64,000 nt of DNA from Patulibacter sp. SYSU D01012. GTDB taxonomy: Bacteria > Actinomycetota > Thermoleophilia > Solirubrobacterales > Solirubrobacteraceae. Position 1 is the stretch's first letter, and each line of letters begins with the position of its first letter. Below, piece by piece: positions 54,028-63,127 of the stretch. The stretch is from positions 160,009-224,008 of the forward strand of contig NZ_JAFMTB010000003.1 in NCBI RefSeq assembly GCF_017916475.1, read 5' to 3'. The notes below the pieces were generated by a model. That model was not told the origin of the DNA. It was given only the letters and a program-made list of their open reading frames with translations, and did not search any database. A program made the position numbers and the translations under genes.

Positions 54028-56484
54028 TCAGCGGCCCCGGGGCCGCACCCGCACGGCGACGGTGCGCCGCGAGACGTTGCCCGCCCCGTCGCGCGCGACG
54101 ACCCGCACGGTCCCCTGCAGCGTCCGACCGTCGCGCACGCGGGCCCGGGCCGCCGGCGCCAGCGGCACCCGCACGCGGCGCGCCAGCCGGCCGCGCGTCA
54201 GGCGCACGCGGACGGTCCGCGCGCCGGCGAGGCGCGTCCGCACCCGCAGGGTCACCCGCGCCGGCTCGTCGGCACCGACCCGCAGCCCCAGCGCCCGGGC
54301 GCCCCGGTCCGGCCGGAGCGCCACGACGCCCACGCGCGGGCCGCGCCGGTCCAAGGCCGCCGGACCCGGAGCGGGCGCGCCGGACCCGCCCGCGCCGTCC
54401 GGCCCGCCGCCGTCCGGCTCGCCGTCCCCCGGTCCGCCCGGACCGCCGCCGCCCGGCGGCGCTCCGGCGTCCCCGGACACGCGCACCCACCGGGCCACCG
54501 ACGGGGTGCCCGCGTCGTCCCACACGAACAGCAGGTACCAGCCCGGCGGCGCGACCGCGGGGCCCGCGGGGCCGACGACGTCGACGCCGCGGCCGTCCGG
54601 TCGCCGGACGACGGGCAGCTCGGCGAACGCGCGGTTCATGTCGACCGCGTGGGTCACCGCCGTCGGCGCGACGAGCGTGGCCCGGACGACGCGCCGCCCC
54701 GGAACCTCGTCCACGCCGAGCGTGAACGGCGCGCGCCAGCCGACGGCGTCGGGCCCGGCCGTGATGGCGGGCCGCGGCGCCAGGCGGTCGCCGTCGAAGA
54801 GGTAGGCGGGCTCGTAGAGCTCGCCACGGTCCTGCGGCGTCTCCGCGCCGCGGTGCGGGGTGTCGTCGTCGCCCCAGTAGTCGTCGCCCGCCGACAGCAC
54901 GCGGCCGTCCGGCAGCAGCACCGCCGTCGAGTGGTAGCCACGCCACTTGGCCTGCGCCGGTCCCAGCCGCCAGCGGCCCTCGCCGGGGTGCCACAGCTCC
55001 ACGCGCTTGAGCTCCTGCCGCCCGGCGGTGCCGTTGTTGCCGGCGCCCTGGTCCGCGGCGTCGAACCCCGCCGCCCCGCCGACGTACGCGAACCCGCCGT
55101 CCGGCAGCTGCACCAGCGTCCCGTACGAGCGGGCGACGTTCAGGGCGGGCACGGGCGCGCCCGGGCCGCTCTGCCACGCCGGGGAGGGAGCGGCGAAGTC
55201 CATCGACTCGACCGCGGCGGTCGCCGGCAGGAACGACCGTCCGCCCGGCGCCACGTCCCAGTCCCAGCCGTAGCCGCCCAGGAACAGCATCCGCGCGGTG
55301 CCCGGCAGCAGCGCCGCGCTGCCGCCGACCCGCGCGGCCGCGAGGGTGCGGGGGCGGGCGCTCCACGGGTCCGCGCCCCGGTCGAGCCGGGCGGGATCGA
55401 GGACGCGCGCGTCCCCGCGGTACTGGCCCACGTACGCCACGCGGCCGTCCGGGAGCGTCTGCATGTGCGGGTAGAAGCCCTGGGTGGCGCGCTCGGCGGC
55501 CGGGTAGCGCGTGATCGTGCCCGGGGCGCCACGGACGGCGGCGGGACGGAAGACCTCGAGGTCGCTGTCGTCCGCGCCCTCGCCGCGCTCGTCGTACCCG
55601 GACGCGATGGCGATCCGGCCGTCGGGCAGCTCGGCCTGCGTGGGGTACCAGCGGCCCTTGCGCATCCGCGGCTGGACGGTCCACCGCTCCGTCCACGGGT
55701 CGAAGGAGTACGTGCCGCTCCATCCGCCGTACTCGGCGTGCCCGTCCCCGTAGCTCGGGTAGAACGCGTTGCCGCCCGCGACGAACAGCTCGCCGCTCGG
55801 CAGGAGCGACTGCCCGGAGCAGAAGATCGGCGCGGCGGCCAGGTCGTCGTCCGCGCCGTCGCCGTCGAAGTCGATCCACTCCTGCGGCGGGTCGATCCGC
55901 TTCGAGGCGCCGGTGCCCGGGTCGAGCAGGTAGAACGGCGCGGAGTTGTCGCGCGCCCAGCGGTCGTCGAGCGCGCCGCGGCCCCAGTAGGCGACCTTGC
56001 CGGTCGGCAGCAGCACCGCGTTGATCGCCCACGTCGGCAGGTCGATGCGGCGCGAGGACCAGCGTCCGACGGCGTCCGGGGCGCCCGCCGCGACGGTCGC
56101 GCGGGCCGCCGCGCGCCGGGCCCGGGCCGTCATCCGCGCGCGCTCGGCGGCGGGACGGGCCCGCCAGCGGCGCAGCGCGGCGCGCTCGGCCGCGTGCTCG
56201 GCGGCGTGCCGCGCCCCCAGCGTGCGGGTCTCCGCCCGCCGCAGCTGCGCCTCGGACGCCCCGGGCGGCACGGCCGTCCCGTGCGCCCCCGCGGCGGGCG
56301 GCGCGACGGCCAGCGCGAGCGCGGCCGCCGCGGCGAGCGGGCCGACGCGGCGCGCGACCGGCGCGGGGACGGCGGCCGCACCCCGTGCCGCCGCGGCGGC
56401 CGCCCGGCGCCCGACCGCTGCGGCGGCGCGCCGCGGCGTCCACCGGCCCCGGGGACGACCGTTCCGGGGACGGTGGACGCGCAT
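54028..56484 (-). CDS. Secreted galactose-oxidase-like copper radical oxidase with C-terminal Ig-like domain
   Basis: An 818-residue exported protein. A long basic N-region leads to the signal segment VGPLAAAAALALAVAPPAAG (about 48-67). The kelch-type seven-bladed propeller (about 135-560) has the copper-radical ligands in order: Cys about 222 in IFCSGQS, Tyr about 280 in GRWYPTQ, Tyr517-His518 in WRGYHST and His about 612 in VTHAVDMNR. After a Gly/Pro linker (about 675-710) comes a beta-sandwich-like domain with regular VRVRLTRGRLARRVRV strands. GlxA-type relatives oxidise glycans at the cell surface. ATG 56484 is preferred; 56520 is an alternative. No copper chaperone or glycan synthase lies nearby. 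Confidence 0.92.
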   Translation of the reverse strand: MRVHRPRNGRPRGRWTPRRAAAAVGRRAAAAAARGAAAVPAPVARRVGPLAAAAALALAVAPPAAGAHGTAVPPGASEAQLRRAETRTLGARHAAEHAAERAALRRWRARPAAERARMTARARRAAARATVAAGAPDAVGRWSSRRIDLPTWAINAVLLPTGKVAYWGRGALDDRWARDNSAPFYLLDPGTGASKRIDPPQEWIDFDGDGADDDLAAAPIFCSGQSLLPSGELFVAGGNAFYPSYGDGHAEYGGWSGTYSFDPWTERWTVQPRMRKGRWYPTQAELPDGRIAIASGYDERGEGADDSDLEVFRPAAVRGAPGTITRYPAAERATQGFYPHMQTLPDGRVAYVGQYRGDARVLDPARLDRGADPWSARPRTLAAARVGGSAALLPGTARMLFLGGYGWDWDVAPGGRSFLPATAAVESMDFAAPSPAWQSGPGAPVPALNVARSYGTLVQLPDGGFAYVGGAAGFDAADQGAGNNGTAGRQELKRVELWHPGEGRWRLGPAQAKWRGYHSTAVLLPDGRVLSAGDDYWGDDDTPHRGAETPQDRGELYEPAYLFDGDRLAPRPAITAGPDAVGWRAPFTLGVDEVPGRRVVRATLVAPTAVTHAVDMNRAFAELPVVRRPDGRGVDVVGPAGPAVAPPGWYLLFVWDDAGTPSVARWVRVSGDAGAPPGGGGPGGPGDGEPDGGGPDGAGGSGAPAPGPAALDRRGPRVGVVALRPDRGARALGLRVGADEPARVTLRVRTRLAGARTVRVRLTRGRLARRVRVPLAPAARARVRDGRTLQGTVRVVARDGAGNVSRRTVAVRVRPRGR

Positions 56485-56581
56485 CGACCCACCCCAGCAG
56501 GCCGCGCGGGCGCGCACCATCCGCCGGCCGCCCGGTCCGGCGCCCCACCGATCGGCGGACCCGGGCCTCCCCGCGCCGTCG

Positions 56582-58045
56582 CTAGTCGCCGTCCGGCAGC
56601 CGCCAGCCGCGCGGCGCCGGCAGGTCGACCGCCCGCTCGGGGCCCCACGAGCCCTGGGCGTACGGCTCGGGCGCCGGCGGGTCGTCGAGCACGGGCTGGC
56701 AGACCTCCCACAGCCGCTCGATCTCCTCCGCACGGGTGAAGAGCGTGTGGTCGCCCAGCATCACGTCGTGCAGCAGCCGCTCGTACGCCTCGAGGCCGCG
56801 GTCCTCCGCGAAGGCCGCCTTCACGTCCAGCTCGAGCGCCGCCGGGCCGAGCTCGAGCGACGGGCCCGGCACCTTCGCGAGCAGGTCGACGGCGACCTTC
56901 GGATCCTCGGACAGCTCGAAGACGATCTCGTTGGGCCGGTCGCCGGGCTCGGGCACCGCGGACTGGCCGCGCACCGCGAACATCCGCATCGGCGGCTCGC
57001 GGAAGCCGACCGTCACCGTCCGCCGGCCCTCGGCCAGCGCCTTGCCGGTGCGCAGGTAGAACGGGACGCCGGTCCAGCGCCACGTGTCGACGCGCGCCTC
57101 GAGCGCCACGAACGTCTCGACGTCGGAGTCGTCGTCCACGCCCTCCTCGTCGCGGTAGCCCTCGTACTGCCCGAGCACCACGCGCTCGGGGTCGAGCGGC
57201 CGCAGCGCCTCGAAGAGCTTCATCCGCTCGGCGTGCAGGCCGCGCGCGTCCAGCCGCACCGGCGGCTCGAGCGCCACGAAGCCCAGCAGCTGCAGCAGGT
57301 GCGTGACGATCATGTCGCGGAACGCGCCCGTCGCCTCGTAGAAGCTGGCGCGCCCCTCGATCGTCAGCGCCTCCGGCACGTCGATCTGCACGTAGGCGAT
57401 GTGGTTGCGGTTCCACACCGGCTCGAACAGGCCGTTGGCGAAGCGGAAGGCCAGGATGTTCTGCGCCGCCTCCTTGCCCAGGAAGTGGTCGATGCGGAAG
57501 ATCTGGTCCTCGTCGACGACGTCGTGCAGGCGGTCGTTGAGCTTCTTCGCGCTCGGCACGTCCGTCCCGAACGGCTTCTCGACCACGAGCGACGCCCCCT
57601 CGGCGATGCCCGTCTCGCCGAGCATGCCGACCATCGGCTCCATCGCCGCCGGCGGCACCGACAGGTACACCAGGCGCGGGCCGATCTCGCCGTCCAGCTC
57701 GCCCTCGGCGGCCCGCACGGCGTCGGCCAGGTCCTGCCCGTCGTCGGCGCTGGAGACGACGAACGACAGGCGGTCCGAGAACGTCCGCCACTCGTCGTCC
57801 GTCAGGTCGTCGGGACCGAACTCGTCGAGCGCCTCGCGGACCTTGTCGCGGAACTCGTCGTCGGACCCGGGCGAGTGGCGGCCCGAGCCGATGATGCGGA
57901 AGTCGTCGGGCATCAGCCCGGCGCGCATGAGCTTGAAGAAGCCGGGATAGAGCTTGCGCTTGGCGAGATCGCCGGTGGCGCCGAAGAGGACGAGGACGCG
58001 CGGCTTCAGCGTGGGGGTGTCGCCGGACGGGGCGGATGCGGCCAT
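56582..58045 (-). CDS. zwf: Glucose-6-phosphate 1-dehydrogenase
   Basis: A 487-residue enzyme that oxidises glucose-6-phosphate to 6-phosphogluconolactone with NADP+ (first step of the oxidative pentose phosphate pathway). The cofactor motif is [20 protein letters not shown] (about 17-36), the KPFG loop is [16 protein letters not shown] (about 155-170) and the substrate signature [20 protein letters not shown] includes the catalytic His (about 187-206). ATG 58045 follows CACTAT (minus strand 58057-58052) by six bases with no ribosome binding site; a GTG at 58078 would add 11 residues. No opcA, pgl, tal or gnd accompanies it, so it is a lone copy. Confidence 0.95.
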   Translation of the reverse strand: MAASAPSGDTPTLKPRVLVLFGATGDLAKRKLYPGFFKLMRAGLMPDDFRIIGSGRHSPGSDDEFRDKVREALDEFGPDDLTDDEWRTFSDRLSFVVSSADDGQDLADAVRAAEGELDGEIGPRLVYLSVPPAAMEPMVGMLGETGIAEGASLVVEKPFGTDVPSAKKLNDRLHDVVDEDQIFRIDHFLGKEAAQNILAFRFANGLFEPVWNRNHIAYVQIDVPEALTIEGRASFYEATGAFRDMIVTHLLQLLGFVALEPPVRLDARGLHAERMKLFEALRPLDPERVVLGQYEGYRDEEGVDDDSDVETFVALEARVDTWRWTGVPFYLRTGKALAEGRRTVTVGFREPPMRMFAVRGQSAVPEPGDRPNEIVFELSEDPKVAVDLLAKVPGPSLELGPAALELDVKAAFAEDRGLEAYERLLHDVMLGDHTLFTRAEEIERLWEVCQPVLDDPPAPEPYAQGSWGPERAVDLPAPRGWRLPDGD

Positions 58046-58115
58046 GCCTGGATAGTGCCCCGACGGGCCGCCGGGCAAGCGGGGGCGGGGGGATGCGCCG
58101 CTCCGCGCGCCGGCG

Positions 58116-59561
58116 TCACGGCGTCGGGGCCGCCCGCCGCGGCCCGGCGCCGACGCGGCGCGCCGCGAGCACGAGGCCGAGGGCGACCGTCAGCAGCCCG
58201 ACCGCCACCAGGAACGTCACGCGCGTCCCCTGCGCGACGGCGGCGGGCGCGGCGGACCGGACGTCGCTCGTGCCGGCCGCCAGCGCGAAGACGGCGCCCA
58301 TCACCGAGGCGCCGGTGATCAGGCCGAGGTTGCGCGTCAGGGCCAGCACGCCCCCGGCCACGCCCCGCCCGTCGGCGGGCGCGCCGGCCATCACCGCCGC
58401 GTTGTTGGCGGTCCCGAACAGCGCGTAGCCGGCGGTGACGACGACGAGCGGCGCCACGTAGCCGGCCACCCCGGCCGCCGTGGGCAGGATCGCCAGCGCC
58501 GTGGCGCCGGCGACGAGGGCGGCGAGCGCCGACGCCCTCGCCCGCGGCGCCCCGACGCGGTCCGTCAGCCGGCCGGCCGGCGTGCTCGTCAGCGCGGCCA
58601 CCGCCGGGCCGACGGACATCACGAGCCCCGTCGCCGCGGGCCCCAGCCCGAGGCCCTCGGTCAGGTAGAACGGGCCGACGACGAGCGTCGTCATCATCAC
58701 CGTCGCGACGAGGCCGTTCGCGGACAGCCCGGCCCGCAGCGTTCGCGAGCGCAGGACGGCACGGGGGACCAGCGGCGCGGCGGCGCGCCGCTGCGCCGCG
58801 GCGAAGAGCGCGACCGTCACGCCTGCGGCCCCGAGCGCCGCCGCGTTGGCGAGCCCGGGGTCGCCGTCGCCCAGGGTCATGGCGAGCGTGTAGAGCGCCA
58901 GGCCGACGGCGAGCAGGACGGTGCCGCGGACGTCGAACGCGGAGGCCGGACGGGCCCGGCGCGGGCCGTCGCCCGGCACCCGGCCGGCGACGAGGACGAC
59001 GGCGGCCGCCCCGACCGGGACCACGAGGGCGAAGACCCCGCGCCAGCCCGCGACCGAGACGAGGACCCCGCCGAGCGACGGCCCCGCCGCGGTGCCGACC
59101 GCCGACATGGTGCCCACCAGCCCCATCGCCCGCCCGGTGCGCTCCTCGGGCACCGCCTCCGCGACCAGGGCCACGCCCAGGCCGAGCACCGCCGCCGCCC
59201 CCAGGCCCTGCAGGGCGCGGGCGGCGACGAGCGTCCCCAGCGTGGGGGCCGCCGCGCACAGCGCCGAGGCCGCGGTGAAGACGACGAGGCTGGCCAGCAG
59301 CAGCCGGCGGCGTCCCAGCAGGTCGCCCAGGCGCCCCGCCGCCACCAGCAGGGTGGTGCTGGCCAGCAGGTAGGCGAGCACGACCCACTGCGCCCGCTGG
59401 AAGGACGCGTCGAACGCGTCCGCGAGCGTCGGGAGCGCGACGTTGGCGACGCTCGTGGCCAGCGACGCCGCCAGGACGGCGAGCGCCAGGCCGGCGAGCG
59501 CGCCGCGGCGGGCGGGGGTGCCGGGGTCGGGGGCGGTGACCGGGCGGTCGGGGACGGGCAT
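58116..59561 (-). CDS. MFS exporter, DHA2 (EmrB/QacA) type
   Basis: A 481-residue multidrug-type exporter with about 14 helices. Helix 1 is [20 protein letters not shown] and the family motif following it is [20 protein letters not shown] (about 38-57). Motif A reads [16 protein letters not shown] (about 77-92) and motif C is in [20 protein letters not shown] (about 157-176). It is divergent from a MarR gene with two matching palindromes between them; one (59582-59595) sits 20 bp before this ATG over the CATATA -10 element. It probably exports a toxic compound that also releases the MarR repressor. Confidence 0.93.
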   Translation of the reverse strand: MPVPDRPVTAPDPGTPARRGALAGLALAVLAASLATSVANVALPTLADAFDASFQRAQWVVLAYLLASTTLLVAAGRLGDLLGRRRLLLASLVVFTAASALCAAAPTLGTLVAARALQGLGAAAVLGLGVALVAEAVPEERTGRAMGLVGTMSAVGTAAGPSLGGVLVSVAGWRGVFALVVPVGAAAVVLVAGRVPGDGPRRARPASAFDVRGTVLLAVGLALYTLAMTLGDGDPGLANAAALGAAGVTVALFAAAQRRAAAPLVPRAVLRSRTLRAGLSANGLVATVMMTTLVVGPFYLTEGLGLGPAATGLVMSVGPAVAALTSTPAGRLTDRVGAPRARASALAALVAGATALAILPTAAGVAGYVAPLVVVTAGYALFGTANNAAVMAGAPADGRGVAGGVLALTRNLGLITGASVMGAVFALAAGTSDVRSAAPAAVAQGTRVTFLVAVGLLTVALGLVLAARRVGAGPRRAAPTP

Positions 59562-59581
59562 GGGCTCTCTCGTTCGCTATA

Positions 59582-59595
59582 TGTGTGCGCACGCA
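59582..59595. promoter_or_regulatory. MarR operator A (MFS side)
   Basis: TGTGTGCGCACGCA: palindromic core GTGCGCAC, one mismatch from operator B. Read on the minus strand it is followed at once by CATATA, the likely -10 of the MFS gene. Confidence 0.68.
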
Positions 59596-59652
59596 CTCGT
59601 GCGGGCGCCGTCGGCGTCCCGGTGGTGGCGCTTCCGGAACGGGAGCCTACAC

Positions 59653-59668
59653 ATGCGTGCGCACGCAT
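59653..59668. promoter_or_regulatory. MarR operator B (MarR side)
   Basis: ATGCGTGCGCACGCAT is a perfect 16-bp palindrome, followed by ATG in CATATG, the likely -10 of the MarR gene. The centres of operators A and B are 72 bp apart and the two are arranged as mirror images. Confidence 0.75.
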
Positions 59669-59690
59669 ATGTTTCGGAAGGGGACCTGAC

Positions 59691-60152
59691 ATGGATCGGC
59701 ACGCCGCAGGTGACGCGCGCACGGAGCTGTTCGAGGTGGTCGGCGTGCTCGCGCGCCGCCGCTTCCAGGCGGCCGAGCGGGCCTACGCGCCGCTCGGCCT
59801 GGGCCACACCGAGGCGCGCCTGCTCGGGATGCTCGCGGCCGCGGCCGAGGGCGCCACGCAGGACGCGCTCTCGCGGCGGCTGTCCGTCGACCGCAGCAAC
59901 GCCGGCCGGGCGCTGAAGCGGCTGGAGCAGGCCGGGCACGTGGAGCGGCGTCGGTCGCCCGCCGACAGCCGGACGAACCTCGTGGCGATCACGAGGTCCG
60001 GGCGGGCGCTGGCGCGGCGGGTGGCGGACCTCCGCGGGCAGATCGCCGACGAGCTCTTCGCCGGGCTCTCGGCCACCGAGGCGGCGGAGGCGGCGGCACT
60101 CCTGCGCCGGGCGTCCGGCGACGCGGGCGCCCCTCAGACGACAGACGTCTGA
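59691..60152 (+). CDS. MarR-family transcriptional regulator
   Basis: A 153-residue winged-helix repressor. The DNA-binding region runs from about 35 to 100: LGHTEARLLGMLAAAAEGAT, then ALSRRLSVDRSNAGRALKRL (recognition helix) and VERRRSPADSRTNLVAITRS (wing with the D-x-R typical of MarR). ATG 59691 is chosen for GGAAGGGGA just upstream; in-frame sequence before it crosses the operators. It is divergent from the DHA2 exporter, which it probably represses together with itself through the two palindromes. Its last codons also form the operator of the next gene. Confidence 0.93.
   Translation: MDRHAAGDARTELFEVVGVLARRRFQAAERAYAPLGLGHTEARLLGMLAAAAEGATQDALSRRLSVDRSNAGRALKRLEQAGHVERRRSPADSRTNLVAITRSGRALARRVADLRGQIADELFAGLSATEAAEAAALLRRASGDAGAPQTTDV
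60134..60152. promoter_or_regulatory. GntR-type operator overlapping the MarR stop codon
   Basis: TCAGACG (60134-60140), ACAGA, CGTCTGA (60146-60152): a perfect 7-bp inverted repeat ending on the MarR TGA. It lies over the -35 position of the promoter whose -10 is TACGCT at 60163-60168, so a bound GntR would block its own transcription. Confidence 0.66.
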
Positions 60153-60162
60153 TGACTCGCGC

Positions 60163-60168
60163 TACGCT
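60163..60168 (+). promoter_or_regulatory. -10 element of the GntR-leuA operon
   Basis: TACGCT, six bases before GTG 60175 and with no ribosome binding site between, which predicts a leaderless mRNA. It is identical to the -10 hexamers at 8900 and 23148. Confidence 0.55.
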
Positions 60169-60174
60169 GCACGG

Positions 60175-60894
60175 GTGCCGTTGCCGAACATCGCCCGTGG
60201 GCGCCTGAGCGACCTGGCGGTCCAGGGCCTGCGGGAGCAGCTCGCCGCGGGCGCCTGGGCCGTCGGCGAGCGCCTGCCGCCCGAGGCGTCGCTCGCGTCC
60301 GACCTGGGCGTCGGGCGCTCGACGCTGCGCGAGGCCGTCCGCGTGCTCGTCGACGCCGGGCAGCTCGAGACCCGCCAGGGCTCGGGCACGTTCGTGCGCG
60401 CCCTGCAGCCGCCGCCCGAGTGGGAGGCCCGCGTGCGCCGCGCCGCCGTCCTCGAGGTCTACGAGGTCCGCGAGGCGCTCGAGGTGCAGGCCGCGCGCCT
60501 GGCCGCGCTGCGCCGCACGGACGCCGACCTGGTCGCCATCGACGCCGGGCTCGCGGGCCGGGAGGACACGCGGCACGGGCTCGGCGAGCCCTTCGTCGAC
60601 GCCGACCTGGCCTTCCACGCCGCCGTCGTCGCCGCCGCGCACAACCCGCTGCTGCAGGAGATGTTCGACTCGTTCCTGACGGTGCTGCGCGCCGCCCTGA
60701 TCGAGGTCGTCACCGACGTCGCGATCGACGAGGTCGACACCGCGGACGCCCACGCGCAGCTGGCCGCCGCCATCCGCGACCGCGACCCCGAGGCCGCGGC
60801 CGCCGCCACCCACGCCAACGTCTCCGTCACCGCCCGCGGCCTGCGCGAGCTGGTCGACGCGGCCCCCGACACCCCGAGGACCACCCGCTCATGA
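60175..60894 (+). CDS. GntR-family regulator, FadR/FCD subgroup
   Basis: A 239-residue regulator. The winged helix-turn-helix covers about 8-75: LAVQGLREQLAAGAWAVGER, then LASDLGVGRSTLREAVRVLV and QGSGTFVRAL (wing). The C-terminal FCD domain (about 88-225) has metal-ligand residues of the family: DADLAFHAAVVAAAHNPLLQ with Asp and His, and later the His in TADAHAQLAAAI and in AATHANVS. FCD domains usually bind organic acids. It overlaps leuA by 4 bp and has its own operator at 60134, so leuA is likely controlled by a small acid, possibly a leucine-pathway metabolite. Confidence 0.94.
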   Translation: MPLPNIARGRLSDLAVQGLREQLAAGAWAVGERLPPEASLASDLGVGRSTLREAVRVLVDAGQLETRQGSGTFVRALQPPPEWEARVRRAAVLEVYEVREALEVQAARLAALRRTDADLVAIDAGLAGREDTRHGLGEPFVDADLAFHAAVVAAAHNPLLQEMFDSFLTVLRAALIEVVTDVAIDEVDTADAHAQLAAAIRDRDPEAAAAATHANVSVTARGLRELVDAAPDTPRTTRS

Positions 60895-62660
60895 CGACGC
60901 CCGAGCACACCGCCGACCGCGTACCGGGTCAGCCCGCCTGGAACCCGCAGCGCCCCAGCGGCCTCCCGTCGGGCCGCTACCGCCCCTTCCACGAGCGGGT
61001 GCCGTTCGACCTGCCCGACCGCGAGTGGCCGGACCGGCGGATCGAGCGCGCGCCGCTGTGGGCGGCGGTCGACCTGCGCGACGGCAACCAGTCGCTCGTC
61101 GACCCGATGGACGCCGCCCGCAAGCGCAAGATGTTCGACCTGCTCGTCGGCCTGGGGTTCAAGGAGATCGAGGTCGGCTACCCCGCGTCGGGCGCCACGG
61201 ACTTCGACTTCGTCCGCAGCCTGATCGAGGACGACGCGATCCCCGACGACGTGCGCATCGCCGTCCTGACGCCGTCGCGCCCCGAGCTGATCGCGCGGAC
61301 CTTCGAGGCGCTGCAGGGCGCGGGCAACGTGCTCGTCCACCTGTACGCCGCCACGTCGCGGCTGTGGCGCGAGCAGGTGCTCGGCGTCGACGCGGACGGC
61401 CTCATGGGCCTGATCCGCACCGGAGCCGAGGACCTGCTGCGCGGCGCCGAGGCGATGACCGGCGCCGACGTGCGCCTGCAGTTCTCGCCCGAGACGTTCT
61501 CGCTCACCGAGCCCGAGGTGGCCCTCGCCGCCTGCGACACCGTCACGGGCGTGTGGCGCCCGGACGAGTCCTCGCCGATCGTGCTCAACCTGCCGACGAC
61601 GGTCGAGGTGTCGACGCCGAACGTCTTCGCCGACCAGATCGAGTGGATGGACCGCAACCTCGCCCGGCGCGAGGGGGTCATCCTGTCGGTCCACCCGCAC
61701 AACGACCGGGGGACCGGCGTCGCCGCGACCGAGCTGGCGCTCATGGCCGGGGCGGACCGCGTCGAGGGCTGCCTGTTCGGCAACGGCGAGCGCACCGGCA
61801 ACGTCTGCCTGATCACCCTGGCGCTCAACCTGCACACGCAGGGCGTCGACCCGCAGCTGGACCTGTCGGACATCGACGCGGTCCGCGAGACCGTCGAGTA
61901 CTGCAACCAGCTGCGGGTGCCGGAGCGCCACCCGTACGGCGGCGACCTGGTCTACACGTCGTTCTCGGGCACCCACCAGGACGCGATCAACAAGGTCTTC
62001 GCCCGCCGCCAGCGCACGGCCGACGAGACGGGCGTGCCGGTCGACGAGCAGCCGTGGGAGGTCCCGTACCTGCCGATCGACCCGCACGACGTGGGCCGCG
62101 ACTACGAGGCCGTCATCCGCGTCAACAGCCAGTCCGGCAAGGGTGGCATGGCGTACCTGATGAAGGCCGAGCACGGCCTGGAGCTGCCCAAGCGCCTGCA
62201 GGCCGAGTTCTCGCAGCTCGTCCAGGCCCGCACGGACGCCGAGGGCGGCGAGGTCTCCGCCGCGCGGCTGTGGGACATCTTCTCCGACGCCTACCTGGCC
62301 GGCAGCGCCACGCCGTGGGGCCGCTACCGCGTGTGGGAGCACCGCACCGCGTCGCAGGCCGACGGCCGCGACCAGCTCGACGTGCAGCTCGACGTCGACG
62401 GGCGCCCCGAGCACCTGCACGGCCTCGGCAACGGCCCGATCGACGCGTTCCTGCAGGCGCTCCGCGGCCGCGGGGTCGAGGTGCAGGTGCGCGACTACGT
62501 CGAGCACGCGATCGGCGCGGGCGGCGACGCGAAGGCCGCGTCGTACGTCGAGTGCGAGATCGACGGCGCCACGTGGTGGGGCGTCGGGATCCACGAGAAC
62601 ATCGTCCGCGCGTCGCTCGACGCGATCGTCAGCGCGGTCAACCGCGCGGTGCGGGGGTAG
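60891..62660 (+). CDS. leuA: 2-isopropylmalate synthase
   Basis: A 589-residue LeuA (the actinobacterial long type) that condenses acetyl-CoA with 2-oxoisovalerate in leucine synthesis. The catalytic barrel has the signature LWAAVDLRDGNQSLVDPM (about 56-73) and the metal site VHPHNDRGTGVAATELALM (about 266-284), then GNGERTGNVCLITLALNL. The C-terminal dimer domain (about 445-585) is present and could allow leucine feedback. Being second in an operon behind a FadR-type GntR gene is unusual compared with the attenuated leu operons; no leuB, leuC or leuD is in the window. A homologous condensing reaction other than leucine synthesis cannot be excluded. Confidence 0.94.
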   Translation: MTTPEHTADRVPGQPAWNPQRPSGLPSGRYRPFHERVPFDLPDREWPDRRIERAPLWAAVDLRDGNQSLVDPMDAARKRKMFDLLVGLGFKEIEVGYPASGATDFDFVRSLIEDDAIPDDVRIAVLTPSRPELIARTFEALQGAGNVLVHLYAATSRLWREQVLGVDADGLMGLIRTGAEDLLRGAEAMTGADVRLQFSPETFSLTEPEVALAACDTVTGVWRPDESSPIVLNLPTTVEVSTPNVFADQIEWMDRNLARREGVILSVHPHNDRGTGVAATELALMAGADRVEGCLFGNGERTGNVCLITLALNLHTQGVDPQLDLSDIDAVRETVEYCNQLRVPERHPYGGDLVYTSFSGTHQDAINKVFARRQRTADETGVPVDEQPWEVPYLPIDPHDVGRDYEAVIRVNSQSGKGGMAYLMKAEHGLELPKRLQAEFSQLVQARTDAEGGEVSAARLWDIFSDAYLAGSATPWGRYRVWEHRTASQADGRDQLDVQLDVDGRPEHLHGLGNGPIDAFLQALRGRGVEVQVRDYVEHAIGAGGDAKAASYVECEIDGATWWGVGIHENIVRASLDAIVSAVNRAVRG

Positions 62661-62714
62661 GGCGCGGGCCTGCACGCGGGGGCGAGGACGGCCCTCCGCC
62701 GGCGTCCGTGACGC

Positions 62715-63035
62715 TCACGCGCGCGGTCGGCGCGCCAGGACGTCGCGCACGACGGCGGCCGTGGCGGCCGTGACCGCCGCGATGGCTGCGGCGGCCGTCG
62801 CGGCCACGGCGACAGCGAGGGCGATCAGCTCGCGGTCCTCCCAGAGCAGCTGGTCCGCCGTGCACGTCTGGGCCCGTTCGCCCGGCGGGCCGCAGTCCTC
62901 GAGGGTCGGCCCGGGCAGACCGACGGCGTGCCCCGCCACGAGGTTCGTCGCGACCCAGCACGCGACGGCGAGCAGCGCGAGGACCCAGGCCGCACGGAAC
63001 GCCCGGCGGGCGAGGGGGCCGAGGGCGGGGGACAT
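62715..63035 (-). CDS. Small membrane protein with two helices (106 aa)
   Basis: A 106-residue protein of unknown function. Helix 1 is FRAAWVLALLAVACWVATNL (about 13-32), then a loop of about 35 residues with two cysteines (LEDCGPPGERAQTCTADQL), then helix 2 (LIALAVAVAATAAAAIAAV, about 70-95) and a basic end. The loop is probably external and could form a disulfide. The start at 63035 follows TACCCT (minus strand 63047-63042) by six bases. It is convergent with leuA. I do not recognise a family. Confidence 0.68.
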   Translation of the reverse strand: MSPALGPLARRAFRAAWVLALLAVACWVATNLVAGHAVGLPGPTLEDCGPPGERAQTCTADQLLWEDRELIALAVAVAATAAAAIAAVTAATAAVVRDVLARRPRA

Positions 63036-63112
63036 CGCCCCAGGGTAGTCCGGTGCGGGGCGGCCGTCGGTGGTGCGGGGCGCGGCCCATGACCGCCGGC
63101 CGGACCGCTCGC

Positions 63113-63118
63113 TAGCCT
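63113..63118 (+). promoter_or_regulatory. -10-like TAGCCT before a leaderless leader ORF
   Basis: TAGCCT at 63113-63118 is nine bases before GTG 63128, the first codon of the 14-codon frame that ends on the MarR-type start. Confidence 0.4.
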
Positions 63119-63127
63119 GCGGCGACC

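Noticed and set aside
53816-56548. Long minus-strand frame parallel to the copper oxidase gene
   Set aside because: It is the shifted frame of the oxidase. The kelch and copper-ligand motifs are in the other frame, which I annotated.
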